A stretch of DNA of 64,000 bases from Charina bottae (GCA_023362775.1 JALMGJ010000029.1:1702001-1766000), one strand, 5' to 3'. Shown: positions 44,470 through 54,680, numbered from the stretch's first letter. Made by a program: numbers and translations. The notes: generated by a model not told the origin, from the sequence alone.

Positions 44470-45562
44470 AGTGGAACTGAAAAAAAGTCTGTCTCAACAA
44501 AAAAAAATTTTTAAAGTCACAACTCAAAAGGATTCTATTATAAAAGCTAGTTATTTGGTAGCAAATCTGATTGCAAAAAAATCAAAACCATTTACCAATG
44601 GTGAGTTTATTAAGCAATGTATGGAAAGCATGGCAGATATAATTTGTCCTGATAAAAAAAGCGATTTTTCTAAAATCAGTTTGTCTCACCAGACTATAGT
44701 CAGGCAAATTGAAGAAATAGGAAAATCTATTGAAAGAGGTTTGAAGAGTAAAGCTGCTAATTTCAAATGTTACGCTTTGGCAATGGATGAAAGTAGTGAT
44801 GCTACAGATACAGCTCAACTTGCCATTTTTATTAGAGGTATTGATAACGAATATAATGTCACTGAAGAAATGGCTTCTTTGGTGCCATTAAAAGACACAA
44901 CTAAATCTCTTGATTTGTACGAAGCAGTAAACGTGACATTAAAGCGATTTTCTTTAACCATTGTCAACATATCTGGTATATTTATTGATGGCGCCCTGGT
45001 TGGTAAAAGTGAGGGACTTACAAAATTGATAGAAGTCGATGCAAGTGCCGCCAGCAACTCACGATTGATGAAGTATCACTGCATTCTACATCAAGAAAAT
45101 TTATGCGCGAAAGCTTTAAAAATGGATAATGTCATGCAAATTGTCATCAAAGCAGTAAATTTCATAAGGGCCAAAGGATTGAATCATTGCCAATTCCAGG
45201 AGTTCCTTAAAAGTATGGATGCTGATTATGGGGACATCATTTACTTTTCTGTAGTAAGGTGGCTAAGTCAGGGTGAAATGCCGCAAAGATTTTATGATAT
45301 GCGAAATGAAATCAAGTCGTTTATGGAATCAAAAAGAAAATTTGTGCCAGAACTTGAAGATAAAAAATGGGTCACAGATTTAGCATTTTTGGTGGATTTG
45401 ACCACTCATTTAAATGAGATAAACATGCGTCTTTAAGGTGAAAACCAACTTATCATTGCAATGTTTCAAACCATAACAACGTTTGAAATGAAACTTAAAG
45501 TATGGCAAGATCAAGTTATGGAAAATAATTTTATACATTTTAATATGTTGGCTAAACTTACA
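44470..45562 (+). pseudogene. hAT transposase, catalytic core (GTF2IRD2/ZBED-like family)
   Basis: The long frame runs to a TAA at 45434-45436. The sequence clearly continues as the same protein after that stop (GENQLIIAMFQTITTFEMKL) to 45562. Visible features are the first acidic residue in LAMDESSDATDTAQLAIF, the second in FIDGALVGKSEGL, the CxxH motif in YHCILHQENLCAKAL, and VRWLSQGEMPQRF. These are the hallmarks of Charlie-like hAT transposases, the same family that was captured in the host proteins GTF2IRD2 and ZBED/SCAND3. The TIRs and TSD around it argue against a host gene. It is interrupted by a Gypsy at 45563. Confidence 0.88.
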
Positions 45563-46111
45563 TGTCCTGTTCTGTCTAAGACTTGACACAGGAAGCAATG
45601 GTAACGTTCTTTATTTAACAATAAGGGATACAGGAAAGGTTAAGTGGTTGATAACTCACAAATGCACGGTGGCAAGGCAAGGTTTGGTGCAGCAGTGAGG
45701 TAAGGCTCTGAGGCAAGGTTTGGCATGGCAGCAAGGCAAGGCAAGGCAAGGCAAGGCAAGGCTCTGAGGCCAGGTTTGGCGCGGCAGCAAGGCAGGGCTC
45801 TGAGTCTCGATTCACTCCAGTAGAAGACGTTCGTGTTGGGTATTGTGAACGGTTGTCTCCGACAACTGGCTCTGGCTTCTGGCCCTTTATATATCTTCAG
45901 CTTTCCCGCCTTTTATGCACGGGAGCCAATCACCTCTCTCGCTGCTCAGCCCACCTTTCCAGCCTCCTTTCTCGCGCGCCGATAGGTGGCAGTGAATCTA
46001 CCTCCTGTCTTTCGTCAATTGGTGGCTCTGGATCTTGCTGCTCATGGCTCTCTTGTTTTTTCTGCAATTGGCTGGTCCTCCTCAGACTCAGACTCAGCCT
46101 CCATCCTGACA
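45563..46111 (-). repeat. 3' LTR of the chromodomain Gypsy
   Basis: 549 bases that match the other LTR at 52814. In element sense it carries TATATAAAGGGCC (TATA box, near 45888-45900) and an AATAAA (near 45610-45616). It is longer than its partner because of extra GGCAA repeats at about 45735-45760. Over the first 118 bases I count four differences between the LTRs. A purine tract lies just inside, at 46112-46125. Confidence 0.93.
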
Positions 46112-46577
46112 CTATCCCCCCCCTGCAAGACCCACTCCCCCCCCCCCGCATTTGTGGTCTGGGCTTGTGCGGGTATTGCTGATGAAATTGCCGTACTCTC
46201 AGTGGCACGTGTATGTCTGTGGAGTCTTCCCATGAGTATTCATCCAGTCCGTACCCCCTCCAGTCAATTAAGTATTGGAGGCGGCCCCGGCATACACGGG
46301 AGTCCAGAATGCGGGTGACTTTGTACTTGGTCTCAATATTAATGATGACTGGGGGAGGCAGTTGTTTCATGGTCCTCAGCGGACTGGGCGCCAAGGCAGA
46401 GATTAACAGAGACCTGTGGAAGACAGGATGTACATGAATGTGAGGCGGGAGGGTTAGGCGGAAGGCGATGGGGTTAATGATGGCCTCTACTGGAAATGGT
46501 CCCAGGAAGTGATGCTCCAACTTTCGGGAAGGGAGTGAGGAAGCCAAGTGCTTCATAGACAGCCATACCAGATCTCT
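46112..46577 (-). pseudogene. Gypsy integrase C-terminus with chromodomain
   Basis: An open frame (46556-45930) reads KLEHHFLGPFPVEAIINPIA and then HIHVHPVFHRSLLISA, the integrase C-terminal GPF/Y-type module. The chromodomain follows: YKVTRILDSRVCRGRLQYLI, DWRGYGLDEYSWEDSTDI. Its aromatic residues fit the chromobox that steers chromoviruses to chromatin. The open frame continues past the domain into the LTR, where it loses meaning. It is separated from the rest of the integrase by an inserted L2. Confidence 0.88.
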
Positions 46578-48092
46578 GACCTTTATTTATTTTATTTATT
46601 TAATTAAATTTATATAACCGCCCATCTCCCCCAACGGGGAACTCTGGGCGGTTTACAATAAAATGGATTAAAACAGAATAAAACATCAATGTACAAAATA
46701 TAAATTAATAAATAATTATAAATCCAGATGGAGATGGAATTAAAACGAAGGACAATAAATTAAGGAATTAACCACCCCCATGAGGAACTATCCTTTCCTC
46801 CTTCCCATGCCAGGCGGTAGAACCAGGTCTTCAGCTCTTTCCTAAAGGTCGGGAGGGAGGAGATCTGCCTCAACTCTGGGTGCAAGATGTTCCACAGTGT
46901 GGGTGCTACCACAGAGAAGGCCCGCCTCCTAGACCCCATCAGATGACATTCTTTAATTGATGGGGTTCGTAGCAGGCCCTCTTTGAATGACCTGGTGGGG
47001 CGGGACGATAAAATGGGGATAAGACGGTCCTTCAGGTATTCTGGCCCCATGCCATGTAGGGCTTTAAAGGTAATAACCAACACCTTGAATTGTACCCGGA
47101 AGCAGACCAGCACCCAATGCAGCTCGCGGAGCAAAGGTGTTATATGTGCAGATTTTGGTGCACCCAAAATTGCTTGCGCGGCCACATTCTGCACCAGCTG
47201 AAGCTTCCGGATAGTCTTCAAGGGTAGCCCCACGTAGAGCGCATTGCAATAATCTACATGGGAGGTGACGAGAGCATGAGTGACTGTTCGGAGGGCGTCG
47301 CGATCCAGGAATGGGCATAACTGGCGCACCAACCGAAGTTGTGCGAAAGCCCTCCTAGCCACGACTGCCACCTGCTCTTCGAGCAGCAGTCGTGAGTCTA
47401 GAAGGACCCCAAAGTTGCGCACCGGTTCCGAATGGGGCAGTGCTACCCCATCAAGAACCAAAGATGATAATTTCCCAGAAGACGCTAAGCCATCAATCCA
47501 TAGCCACTCGGTCTTGCTAGGGTTCAATTGTAGCCTGTTGTTCCTCATCCAGGCCCTCACAGCCCCCAGGCACTGGGACAGGGTGGTCACTGCATCACTT
47601 ACTTCACCAGGGATGGAGATGTACAATTGAGTATCATCCGCATACTGATGATACCTCATCCCATGGTGTCGGATGACCTCGCCCAGCGGTTTCATGTAGA
47701 TGTTAAATAGGAGAGGAGAGAGAACCGAACCCTGCGGCACCCCACACAAGAGGGGCCGAGGGTCAGATCTCTCCTCTCCTATTACCACCGACTGGGATCG
47801 GCCTCGGAGGAAGGAGGTGAACCAGCGCAAAACTACGCTGCCCACCCCCAACTCCCTAAGCCACCCCAACAGGATACAATGGTCGATGGTATCGAATGCC
47901 GCTGAGAGATCCAAGAGAGCAAGGATGGATGCACTACCACCATCCCGCTCCCGCCAGAGATCATCCGTAAGCGCGACCAATGCAGTCTCCGTCCCATATC
48001 CCGGCCTGAAACCTGACTGGAAAGGGTCTAGATAATCCGCTTCATCCAGAGTCCTTTGAAGTTGCAACGCCACCACTTTCTCAACCACCTTT
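46578..48092 (-). mobile_element. Young L2 LINE inserted in Gypsy integrase
   Basis: A 1.5-kb, 5'-truncated L2. The 3' end has the (TTTA)n tail and TATAACCGCCCATCTCCCCC. The Gypsy frame is AAAGG on both sides (near 46573-46577 and 48089-48096), likely the target duplication, although the A-rich tail blurs it. The coding part is fully open (see CDS). Confidence 0.9.
46760..48088 (-). CDS. L2 reverse transcriptase and C-terminal region, 442 aa, open
   Basis: No stop or frameshift. The frame begins within RT motif 1 (VEKVVALQLQRTLDEADYLD) because of 5' truncation, so the first methionine is not the native start. The RT motifs are FQSGFRPGYGTETALVAL, LLDLSAAFDTIDHCILL, LRWFTSFLRGRSQSV, GVPQGSVLSPLLFNIYM and [11 protein letters not shown] with both aspartates (47633-47644). 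The thumb and C-terminal part follow: [72 protein letters not shown] and HGMGPEYLKDRL. The endonuclease is missing, so it cannot be autonomous. The open frame marks it as one of the youngest L2s here. Confidence 0.92.
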   Translation of the reverse strand: MVEKVVALQLQRTLDEADYLDPFQSGFRPGYGTETALVALTDDLWRERDGGSASILALLDLSAAFDTIDHCILLGWLRELGVGSVVLRWFTSFLRGRSQSVVIGEERSDPRPLLCGVPQGSVLSPLLFNIYMKPLGEVIRHHGMRYHQYADDTQLYISIPGEVSDAVTTLSQCLGAVRAWMRNNRLQLNPSKTEWLWIDGLASSGKLSSLVLDGVALPHSEPVRNFGVLLDSRLLLEEQVAVVARRAFAQLRLVRQLCPFLDRDALRTVTHALVTSHVDYCNALYVGLPLKTIRKLQLVQNVAAQAILGAPKSAHITPLLRELHWVLVCFRVQFKVLVITFKALHGMGPEYLKDRLIPILSSRPTRSFKEGLLRTPSIKECHLMGSRRRAFSVVAPTLWNILHPELRQISSLPTFRKELKTWFYRLAWEGGKDSSSWGWLIP

Positions 48093-49467
48093 TTAGCGAT
48101 GGTCCTGCTTTCCTGTGCCGATCGGCGAACTGTTTGTAGTCATCCTCAGCCTTTTTCAACTGTTCGCAGAGGACCTGGTGACTGGCCTGAAGTTCTTGGA
48201 GGAATCGGTCAGCGGCCAGCACGAAAGAGTCCAGGGATGCTAAGGGTGGAAACCATAGTTGGCTAGAAACAGGGACATTTTGGTAGAGGTATGCTGGGCA
48301 TTGTTATACGCAAATTCAGCCATTGCTGGCAGATCTGCCCAATTGTCTTGTTGGAAGTTGACATAACAGCGCAGATACTGTTCCACGATGGCATTCACTC
48401 GTTCCATACCCCCGTCCAATACTGGGTGATAGGCTGACAACGATGGTCATAAATGTTTAACTTCTTAAGTAGTGCCTTCCAGAACTGAGCAGTAAACTGT
48501 GAACCACAATTGGATACCACACTCTTCGCTAATCCATGAAACCTAAATACATGCTGGATGTACAGGTGTGCCATCTCTTGCACGGTCAGCAACCCCTCAC
48601 AGGCGATGAAGTGCACCATTTTTGTCATGGCGTCCACCACTACCAAAATGATTGTGGCGCCTCGGGATTTTGGAAGGTGCATGATGAAATCCATAGATAT
48701 GGCCTCCCGGTGTGGGTAGCGGCATTAACAGGCCGGGAGGTTTCCCCGTTTGGTTCTTGGCTCTGCAAAACTCCAGACAGGATATTACGTACTGTTTTAT
48801 GTCGTCCCAGATACGCAGCCACCAGAACTCCCGGGAGATCAAATTCAGAGTCTTAAAAAACCCAAAATGGCCCGCAGCAGGGTTGTCATAGCAGAGCTGC
48901 AGGGCTAGTTCTTGCAGTCTTCCCGAAGGCACATCCTTGGAAACAGTGCATTGTGGGTCCAGGTCCAGGGAGTCGCTTGGTCTGTGGGGAGTTGTGCAAT
49001 TTCCTGTCTTCGTTTCATCATGAATGGGTCCTTCTGTTGATGTCCTCGGATTTGCTGGAGTAGATCACTTGGCGTGTTGGTGGCGGCGAATCATTCAGGC
49101 AGAATGATGGGTTGAAGTGATAGGGGCTCTCCCAGCCGGTCATATTCAGGCTTCCGCGATAGAGCATCGGCTCACTGGTTCTGACCTTGGGGGATGTATG
49201 TTACCCAGAAGTTGAACCACAAGAAAAAGAGACCAGCAGATTTGCCGCTGATTCAGATTTTTCGCAGTTTTCAAGTGCTCCAAGTTCTGATGGTCTGTCC
49301 TAACCACTATCAGGTGTTGGGCCCCCTCTAGGTGATGCCTCCACACTTCAAATGCCACCTTGATGTCCAGAAGCTCCTTGTCCCAAATAGTGTAGGCTTT
49401 TTCGGCGTGTGCCAGCTTCTGGGAATGGTACGCAGAAGGACAGAGAATACTGGTTGTAGGGTCAGTT
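48093..49467 (-). pseudogene. Gypsy integrase and RNase H remnants
   Basis: From right to left: RNase H end (AYTIWDKELLDIKVAFEVWR, VVRTDHQNLEHL; 49460-49140), an integrase zinc-binding region (LALQLCYDNPAAGHFGFF; about 48900), the integrase core (MDFIMHLPKSRGATIILVVV, HVFRFHGLAKSVVSN; 48694-48395), and the region ERVNAIVEQYLRCYVNFQQD (about 48400-48330). A coiled-coil-like segment (LKKAEDDYKQFADRHRKAGP) ends at the L2 insertion. The second catalytic aspartate of the integrase core is replaced by asparagine (48509-48511). Frames change at several points. Confidence 0.87.
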
Positions 49468-50211
49468 TTTATTTATTTATTTATTTATTTATTTTATTTA
49501 TATGACCGCCCATCTCCCCCTATGGGGAACTCTGGGCGGTTCACAATACAATAAGTTAAAATAAAATCTAAAATATATAAAACCTCAATTATACAATACA
49601 ATAATAATTATAAAATTATAAAATCCAGATGGACGGTGGAATTAATTAAAAGAAGGACATTATAAAATTAGGGGATTAACCACCCCCATGAGGAACTATC
49701 CCTTCCTCCTTCCCATGCCAGGCGGCAGAACCAGGTCTTCAGAAAGGTCGGGAGGAGATCTGTCTCAACTCTGGGGGCAAGATGTTCCATAGAGTGGGTC
49801 TTACCACAGAGAAGGCCCATCTCCTAGACCCCATCAGATGGCATTCTCTAATGGATGGGGTTCGTAACAGGCCCTCTCTGAATGACCGGGTGGGGCGGGT
49901 CGATAAAATGGGGATAAGACGGTCCCTCAGGTATTCTGGCCCCATGCCATGTAGGGCTTTAAAGGTGATAACCAACACCTTGAATTGTACCCGGAAGCAA
50001 ACCAGCACCCAATGCAGCTCGCGGAGCAACGGTGTTACATGTGCAGATCTTGGCGCACCCAAAACTGCCCGCGTGGCCGCATTCTGCACCAGCCGTAGCT
50101 TCCGGATAGTCTTCAAGGGTAGCCCCATGTAGAGCGCATTGCAATAATCTACATGGGAGATGACGAGAGCATGAGTGACTGTTCGGAGGGCGTCGCGATC
50201 CAGGAATGGGT
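49468..50211 (-). mobile_element. L2 LINE inserted in Gypsy RNase H
   Basis: A 744-base, 5'-truncated L2 with (TTTA)n tail. The open frame (50377-49739) includes L2 text FLDRDALRTVTHALVISHVD and RKLRLVQNAATRAVLGAPRS. Its first 50 codons are Gypsy sequence read through the junction, so that frame is a chimera and not a gene. The two Gypsy RNase H halves lie directly on either side. Confidence 0.9.
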
Positions 50212-51470
50212 TTGAAGTAATATGGCTCCAGTGGCCATGCCAGACGCATCCATCTCCACCACGAACGGTCAAGCAGGATCTGGGTGCCAAAGAATGGGCT
50301 CCGAGGTAAAGGCAACCTTTAATTCCTCGAAGGCTCTTTGTTCGGTGTCCCCCCAACCGAACCTGGTACTTTTCCACAACAGGTTGGACAGTGGTGTGGT
50401 GAGCTCAGCGAAATGCAGGATGAAATTACAGTAATAGTTGGCGAATCCGAGCAGCCGTTGCACATCCTTGGCTTGATGTGGGGTTTGCCAAGACTGTAAT
50501 GCCTCTACCTTGTCAGGCTCCATGGCAATGCCAGTGGCGGAGATTTGGTGCCCCAAGAAATTGATGGTAGACTGGGTGAACTGACATTTTTCCAGCTTGG
50601 CATACAAGCGGTTTTCACGTACTTCGCTGTAGTACTGTACGCACATGCTGAGCATGCTCACTCAAAGAGGTGGAGAATATTAGGATGTCGTTGAGGTAGA
50701 CGATCATGAACCGGTCCAGGAGGTCTCTGAACACATCATGCATAAAATGCATGAATACCCCCGGTGCATTGGACAGTCCAAACGGCATCACTCAAAGTGG
50801 CCATAGCTAGTGCGGAAGGCCGTCTTCCATTCGTCCCCCTTCTGGATTCACACTAGATTTTATGCCCCCCACAAATCTAGCTTAATGAATAGCTGAGCCC
50901 CACGGAGGCATTCCAACAGTTCGGAAATCAATGGAAGGGGTAGCGGTTCTTGATGGTGATGTCATTCAAGCTCCGGTAATCGTAGCACTTTGAGTAAACT
51001 CCAGGAGACAGTGGAGGACAGGAAGGCCTGGCGTGCTATGGTCCATGAGGTCACGAAGAGTCGGACATGACTAAACGACTGAACAACAACAATCGTAGCA
51101 CAGACTTAACTCACCTGACTTCTTTTTCACGAAGGGTACTGGGGCGGCGACCGGTGAGGTAGAGGGCCTAATAAAGCCCCTTTCTAGGTTGGTGTCCAGG
51201 AAGTCTCTGAGGGCCACCCTCTCCGGCTCTGACAGGGAATAAAGGTCGTGACACAGGAAGTTTAGTGCTGGGAACCAGGTCAATAGGGCAATCGTAGGGC
51301 CGGTGAGGCGGCAGTCGGTCAGCTTCCTTTTCATCAAAAATGTCAGCGTAGTCCCGGAACTGCAGGGGGAATCTACTGGTCCGAAGCGACGAGCTGTCTG
51401 GCGGCGAGGGTTTCCGACAGGTGCAGGGCACATTGCTGGCTGGGGAATTCAATTTCACCGGTCATCCATG
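50212..51470 (-). pseudogene. Gypsy reverse transcriptase
   Basis: From right to left: [40 protein letters not shown] (51260-51110), then a BovB tail insertion. DYRSLNDITIKNRYP follows at about 50985-50935, and [12 protein letters not shown] at about 50700-50665. Then KLEKCQFTQSTINFLGHQIS and LLGFANYYCNFILHFAELTT lead into RNase H. The active site reads YLND instead of YLDD (asparagine codon 50690-50692). A frameshift follows RYP near 50938. The domain is inactive. Confidence 0.88.
50989..51090 (+). mobile_element. 102-bp BovB 3' end with 11-bp TSD
   Basis: TTTGAGTAAACTCCAGGAGA through CGACTGAACAACAAC is the terminal 102 bases of BovB. It is flanked by AATCGTAGCAC at 50978-50988 and 51091-51101. 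It interrupts the Gypsy RT in frame-breaking fashion. It matches the subfamily at 26.8 and 60.5 kb. Confidence 0.95.
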
Positions 51471-51860
51471 CGATCTGTGGATCATGCGCTGTGAGCCATT
51501 CTAGACTTAGTACCAAGGGAAAATGCGGCGTCTCAGCCATGTAAAACTCCACCCACTCAGAGTGATCTCCTATCTTCATGGTCAGGCATTGGGTGGCAGA
51601 AACCACGGGACCATATCAAAGCGGCCACCCATCAATGGTTTTGACAATGAGAGGGGACTTTACCTCCTGTCTAGGAATGTTCCATTTTTAGGCGAATCCA
51701 GCATCCATAAAATTGGCTGTGGCCCCTGCGTCAATCATGGCTTGGGCCACTAATGCATAAGTCCCTGGGGCCTGTAGGTGGACGGTAACCGACAGGTGTT
51801 TGAAGGGCGTGAGGCGGGGCAATTAGGCTTGGCTGGTTCCCAATCTAACCCAGCCTAATT
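51471..51860 (-). pseudogene. Gypsy protease
   Basis: On the reverse strand MIDAGATANFMDAGFA (about 51735-51690) matches the retropepsin active-site loop, but the usual DSG/DTG reads DAG (aspartate codon 51730-51732). The downstream segment IGDHSEWVEFYMAETPHFPL and VLSLEWLTAHDPQIAW (51570-51470) is the typical sequence after the protease in this Gypsy group. A stop lies between the two parts. Confidence 0.8.
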
Positions 51861-52757
51861 GCCCTTTTAGGCTGGGCAGAGTCTGTTTCCCGATGGCGGT
51901 GTGGGTTTACTCTTGGCAGGGCAGTTTGCAGCGAGGTGTCCCGAACCGGCGCAGTATAAGCAGAGGCCCTCTCGTCAGTGTCAATCTTTCTCTGCCTGTG
52001 TGAGGTGAGGTCGTGCCCCTCCCAACTGCATGGGCTCCTCCTCCGAAGATGCTCGAGTCGCTGGGGTATGCGGAGCGATGGATGGGGGCATGGAGGTGCG
52101 TCACCTGGCCATTCGCTGCTGCAGGCATCCGTCAATACGCAGGCAGAGGTGCATCAGGGCTTGGAGGGTCTGCGGACAGTCTGTGCAGGTCAACTCTTCC
52201 AGGATCTCCGAAGCCAGCCCCTCCTGAAACTGGTCCAGCAAGGCTTCCTCATTCCACTTCAAGTCCTGTGCGATTAGCCGAAAATCGCTAATGTACTCCA
52301 CCACTGGTTGGCGTCCTTGCCGCAGATCTCGCAGACGCTGGCTGGCAGACTGTGCCTTAACCAGGTCTTCATACATTAACTGTAGTTGCTGGCAGAATTC
52401 GTCAAAATCATCCAAGAGTGGACTTTGCTGAATAATCAGAGGCGAGGCCCATTGCGCAGCGGTTCCCATCAATAGGCTTATCAAGAAGCCCACCTTATGC
52501 TGGTCAGATGGGAATTCCTCAGACCGAAGACTTAGGTAAAGCTTGCATTGGGCAAAAAAGGCTGGAAATTGAGCCAAAGTCCCATCAAACTTCTCCGGGG
52601 GCAATACAGGACATTTGTGCCATGAGGTGGTCAGGACAGGCACAGAGGCCTGTTGAGCCTGGAGTTGTGCCAACTGACTGGTTAAGATGGTGACCTGCTG
52701 AGCGAGCTGTGCATTCTCCATTGCAAGTTGCTGCATGATGCCTTGTTCTGAGGCCAC
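51861..52757 (-). pseudogene. Gypsy Gag with zinc knuckle
   Basis: The first 218 codons (52757-52101) are open. A Gln-rich coiled-coil-like N-terminus (QQLAMENAQLAQQVTILTSQ) is followed by the capsid: PPEKFDGTLAQFPAFFAQCK, KVGFLISLLMGTAAQWASPL and FRLIAQDLKWNEEALLDQFQ. After a frame break the zinc knuckle CLYCAGSGHLAANC appears at about 51965-51920. This Gag type is the one related to the PEG10/RTL (Sushi) host genes, but here it lies within its own LTR element. Confidence 0.88.
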
Positions 52758-52813
52758 ACTTTTTTAAAAAAACTTTTTTTCCTCCCCTTGGGGATTTTAG
52801 GTTGGAGACAATC

Positions 52814-53301
52814 TGTCCTGTTCTGACTAAGACTTGACACAGGAAGTGATGGTAACATTCTTTATTTAACAATAAGGGATACAGGAAAGGTTAAGTGGTT
52901 GATAACTCACAAATGCACGGTGGCAAGGCAAGGTTTGGCGTGGCAGCAAGACAAGGCTCTGAGGCAAGGTTTGGCGCGGCAGCAAGGCAGGGCTCTGAGT
53001 CTCGATTCTCTCCAGCATTTATGTCGGGTATTGTGAATGGTTGTCTCTGACAACTGGCTCTGGCTTCTGGCCCTTTTTATATCTTTGGCTTTCCCACCTT
53101 TTATGCACAGCAGCCAATCTCCTCTCTTGCTGCTCAGCCCACCTTTCCAGCCTCCTTTCTCATGCGCCAATAGGTGGCGGTGAATCTGCCTCCTGTCTGT
53201 CTTCAATTGGTGGCTCTGGATCTTGCTGCTCATGGCTCTCTCTTGTTTTTTCCATGATTGGCTGGTCCTCCTCCTCCTCAGACTCAGCCTCCATCCTGAC
53301 A
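52814..53301 (-). repeat. 5' LTR of the chromodomain Gypsy
   Basis: 488 bases, partner of 45563-46111, in element sense starting TGTCAGGATGG and ending CAGAACAGGACA. Between it and the Gag ATG lie about 56 bases of leader with no obvious match to a common tRNA primer site. Confidence 0.92.
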
Positions 53302-53765
53302 ACACAGTCCTGTGAACAGCAAGAAATATGCAGCCTTGCTTTTCAGTTTGATACAGGAATTTGAGAACAGGTTTCAAGATTTCTGGAAAAATCAATATTT
53401 GGGTATATTTTCAACTCCATTTTCAGTCGACATAACTACATTACCTCCAGATTTTCAAATGGAATGCATAGGGTTGCAATCAGACATTCAACTCAAAGAA
53501 AAATTTGATCATGTCTCTCTACTGAACCTATCTTCCCAGAGAAAAATATCCCTCGCTTCACAATCACGCCTTATTCATGACATCGTTTTTTGGCAGCATG
53601 TACATTTGTGAGCAACTATTTTCAAGGATGAAGCACATGAAGAGTAAAATTAGAATTAAAGTTTCTGATGAGCACCTTGAGAACTCACTGAGAATTGTAA
53701 CCACTTTCATCGAACCAGACATTGATGCATTAGTTTCACAAAAACAAGGTCAAATATCCCACTAG
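53302..53765 (+). pseudogene. hAT transposase, C-terminal dimerisation part
   Basis: It continues the transposase after the Gypsy: NSKKYAALLFSLIQEFENRF, STPFSVDITTLPPDFQMECI and KFDHVSLLNL. After a one-base frame change near 53590, YICEQLFSRMKHMKSKIR and VSDEHLENSLRIVTTF follow, ending at TAG (53763-53765). The last part is the hAT C-terminal dimerisation motif. The 3' UTR runs to the right terminal repeat at 54298. Confidence 0.87.
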
Positions 53766-53831
53766 TTTTATGTTGCCCTCTTTTTTTTAATTTTATAATA
53801 ATAAAATATATAAAAAAATAAATGAAGTTTT

Positions 53832-54197
53832 TGTGGGTTTTCTGGGCTGTGTGGCTGTGTTCTGGCAGTTTTATACAAACAACTCACACAATAGATGTGC
53901 TAATCCCACACACGACAGCACCACACCCCCTAATCACCACAAAGAACCCTCTCCCAATCTCTTGTAAATGACCCACAGAAGACACACACCCTCTCAGCAG
54001 CTATAAACACCAGCAGGAACACACACCCTCCACTTGGGCACAGAGAGAATCTTCTAGCTGTGCTCCTATCCTCTGAAGGTGCCATCCATAGCTACTGGCA
54101 AAACGTTTGGAGCCAAAACTGCCAGAACACGGCCACACAGCCCAGAAAACCCACAACAACCATCGGATTCCGGCCGTGAAAGCCTTCGACTATACAA
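53832..54197 (+). mobile_element. Penelope terminal-repeat remnant with inverted arms
   Basis: A 366-base insert flanked by AATGAAGTTTT (53821-53831 and 54198-54208). Its ends are inverted copies of each other: GTGGGTTTTCTGGGCTGTGT at about 53833 and ACACAGCCCAGAAAACCCAC at about 54137-54156, extending to roughly 40 bp with one or two mismatches. A hammerhead-like core is present but damaged: CTGAAGG (54073-54079) instead of CTGAAGA, and AAAAC instead of GAAAC after the stem. There is no coding region. Confidence 0.75.
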
Positions 54198-54298
54198 AAT
54201 GAAGTTTTATTACTTATATACATTAAATATATATTTTATGTGTGGCCCAAGACTTCACTCAGTGTGGCCCAGGGAAGCCAAAAGGTTGGACACCCATG

Positions 54299-54680
54299 AT
54301 CTACGTGAAGCCGCTGGGTGAGATCATCCGTCACCATGGGGTGAGATATCATCAGTATGCTGATGATACTCAGTTATACATTTCTGCCCATGGTGAGTTA
54401 AGCGATGTCGCGACCGCCCTTTCCCAGTTCCTGGAGGCTGTTGAGGTCAGGATGGGGAGCAACAGGTTGAAGTTGAACCCTGGCAAGATGGAATGGCTGT
54501 GGGTTCGGGGTTCTTTGGTTTCCAGAGAATTGCCATCTTTGGTCTTGGATGGGGTTGCACTGCCCCAGACAGACCCTGTGCATAACCTGGGGGTTCTCCT
54601 GGACTCACAACTCCTGCTCGAAGAGCAGGTGGCAGTTGTGGCCAGGACAGCCTTTGCACAATTGCGTGTTATGCGCAGAT
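54299..54680 (+). mobile_element. L2 LINE, second part of the split copy
   Basis: It starts with the right hAT target duplication and continues the L2 [47 protein letters not shown] and FAQLRVMRR. It then stops at the insertion point of another L2. Confidence 0.92.

Larger units (their letters stand above)
45563..53301 (-). mobile_element. Ty3/Gypsy chromodomain retrotransposon, both LTRs present
   Basis: A minus-strand LTR retrotransposon inserted in the hAT transposase. LTRs lie at 45563-46111 and 52814-53301, bounded by TGTCAGG...AGGACA in element sense. The order from right to left is LTR, Gag, protease, RT, RNase H, integrase, chromodomain, purine tract, LTR. The flanking 5 bases are TTACA and ACACA, agreeing at only three positions, so no clean target duplication survives. 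It contains three younger insertions (46578-48092, 49468-50211, 50989-51090). Catalytic residues are mutated in protease, RT and integrase. Confidence 0.93.
43052..54298 (+). mobile_element. hAT (Charlie-like) DNA transposon, 11.2 kb with nested insertions
   Basis: The left end is CAGGCATGTCCAACC and the right end is GGTTGGACACCCATG, which is its inverted match. The 8-bp duplications ATCTACAT (43044-43051) and ATCTACGT (54299-54306) differ at one CpG-type base. The transposase is in pieces on the + strand: BED finger (43479-43735), catalytic region (44470-45562) and C-terminal dimerisation region (53302-53765). About 8.8 kb of its length is later insertion: a LINE fragment (43748-44469), a Gypsy (45563-53301) and a Penelope remnant (53832-54197). 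Without these it would be about 2.4 kb, a normal hAT size. Confidence 0.92.

Noticed and set aside
44444..45436. A host gene similar to GTF2IRD2 or ZBED proteins
   Set aside because: The frame starts inside a LINE tail, has a premature stop, and lies between hAT terminal repeats with an 8-bp duplication.
49739..50377. A 212-codon gene
   Set aside because: It is a read-through chimera of Gypsy sequence and an inserted L2 in the same frame.
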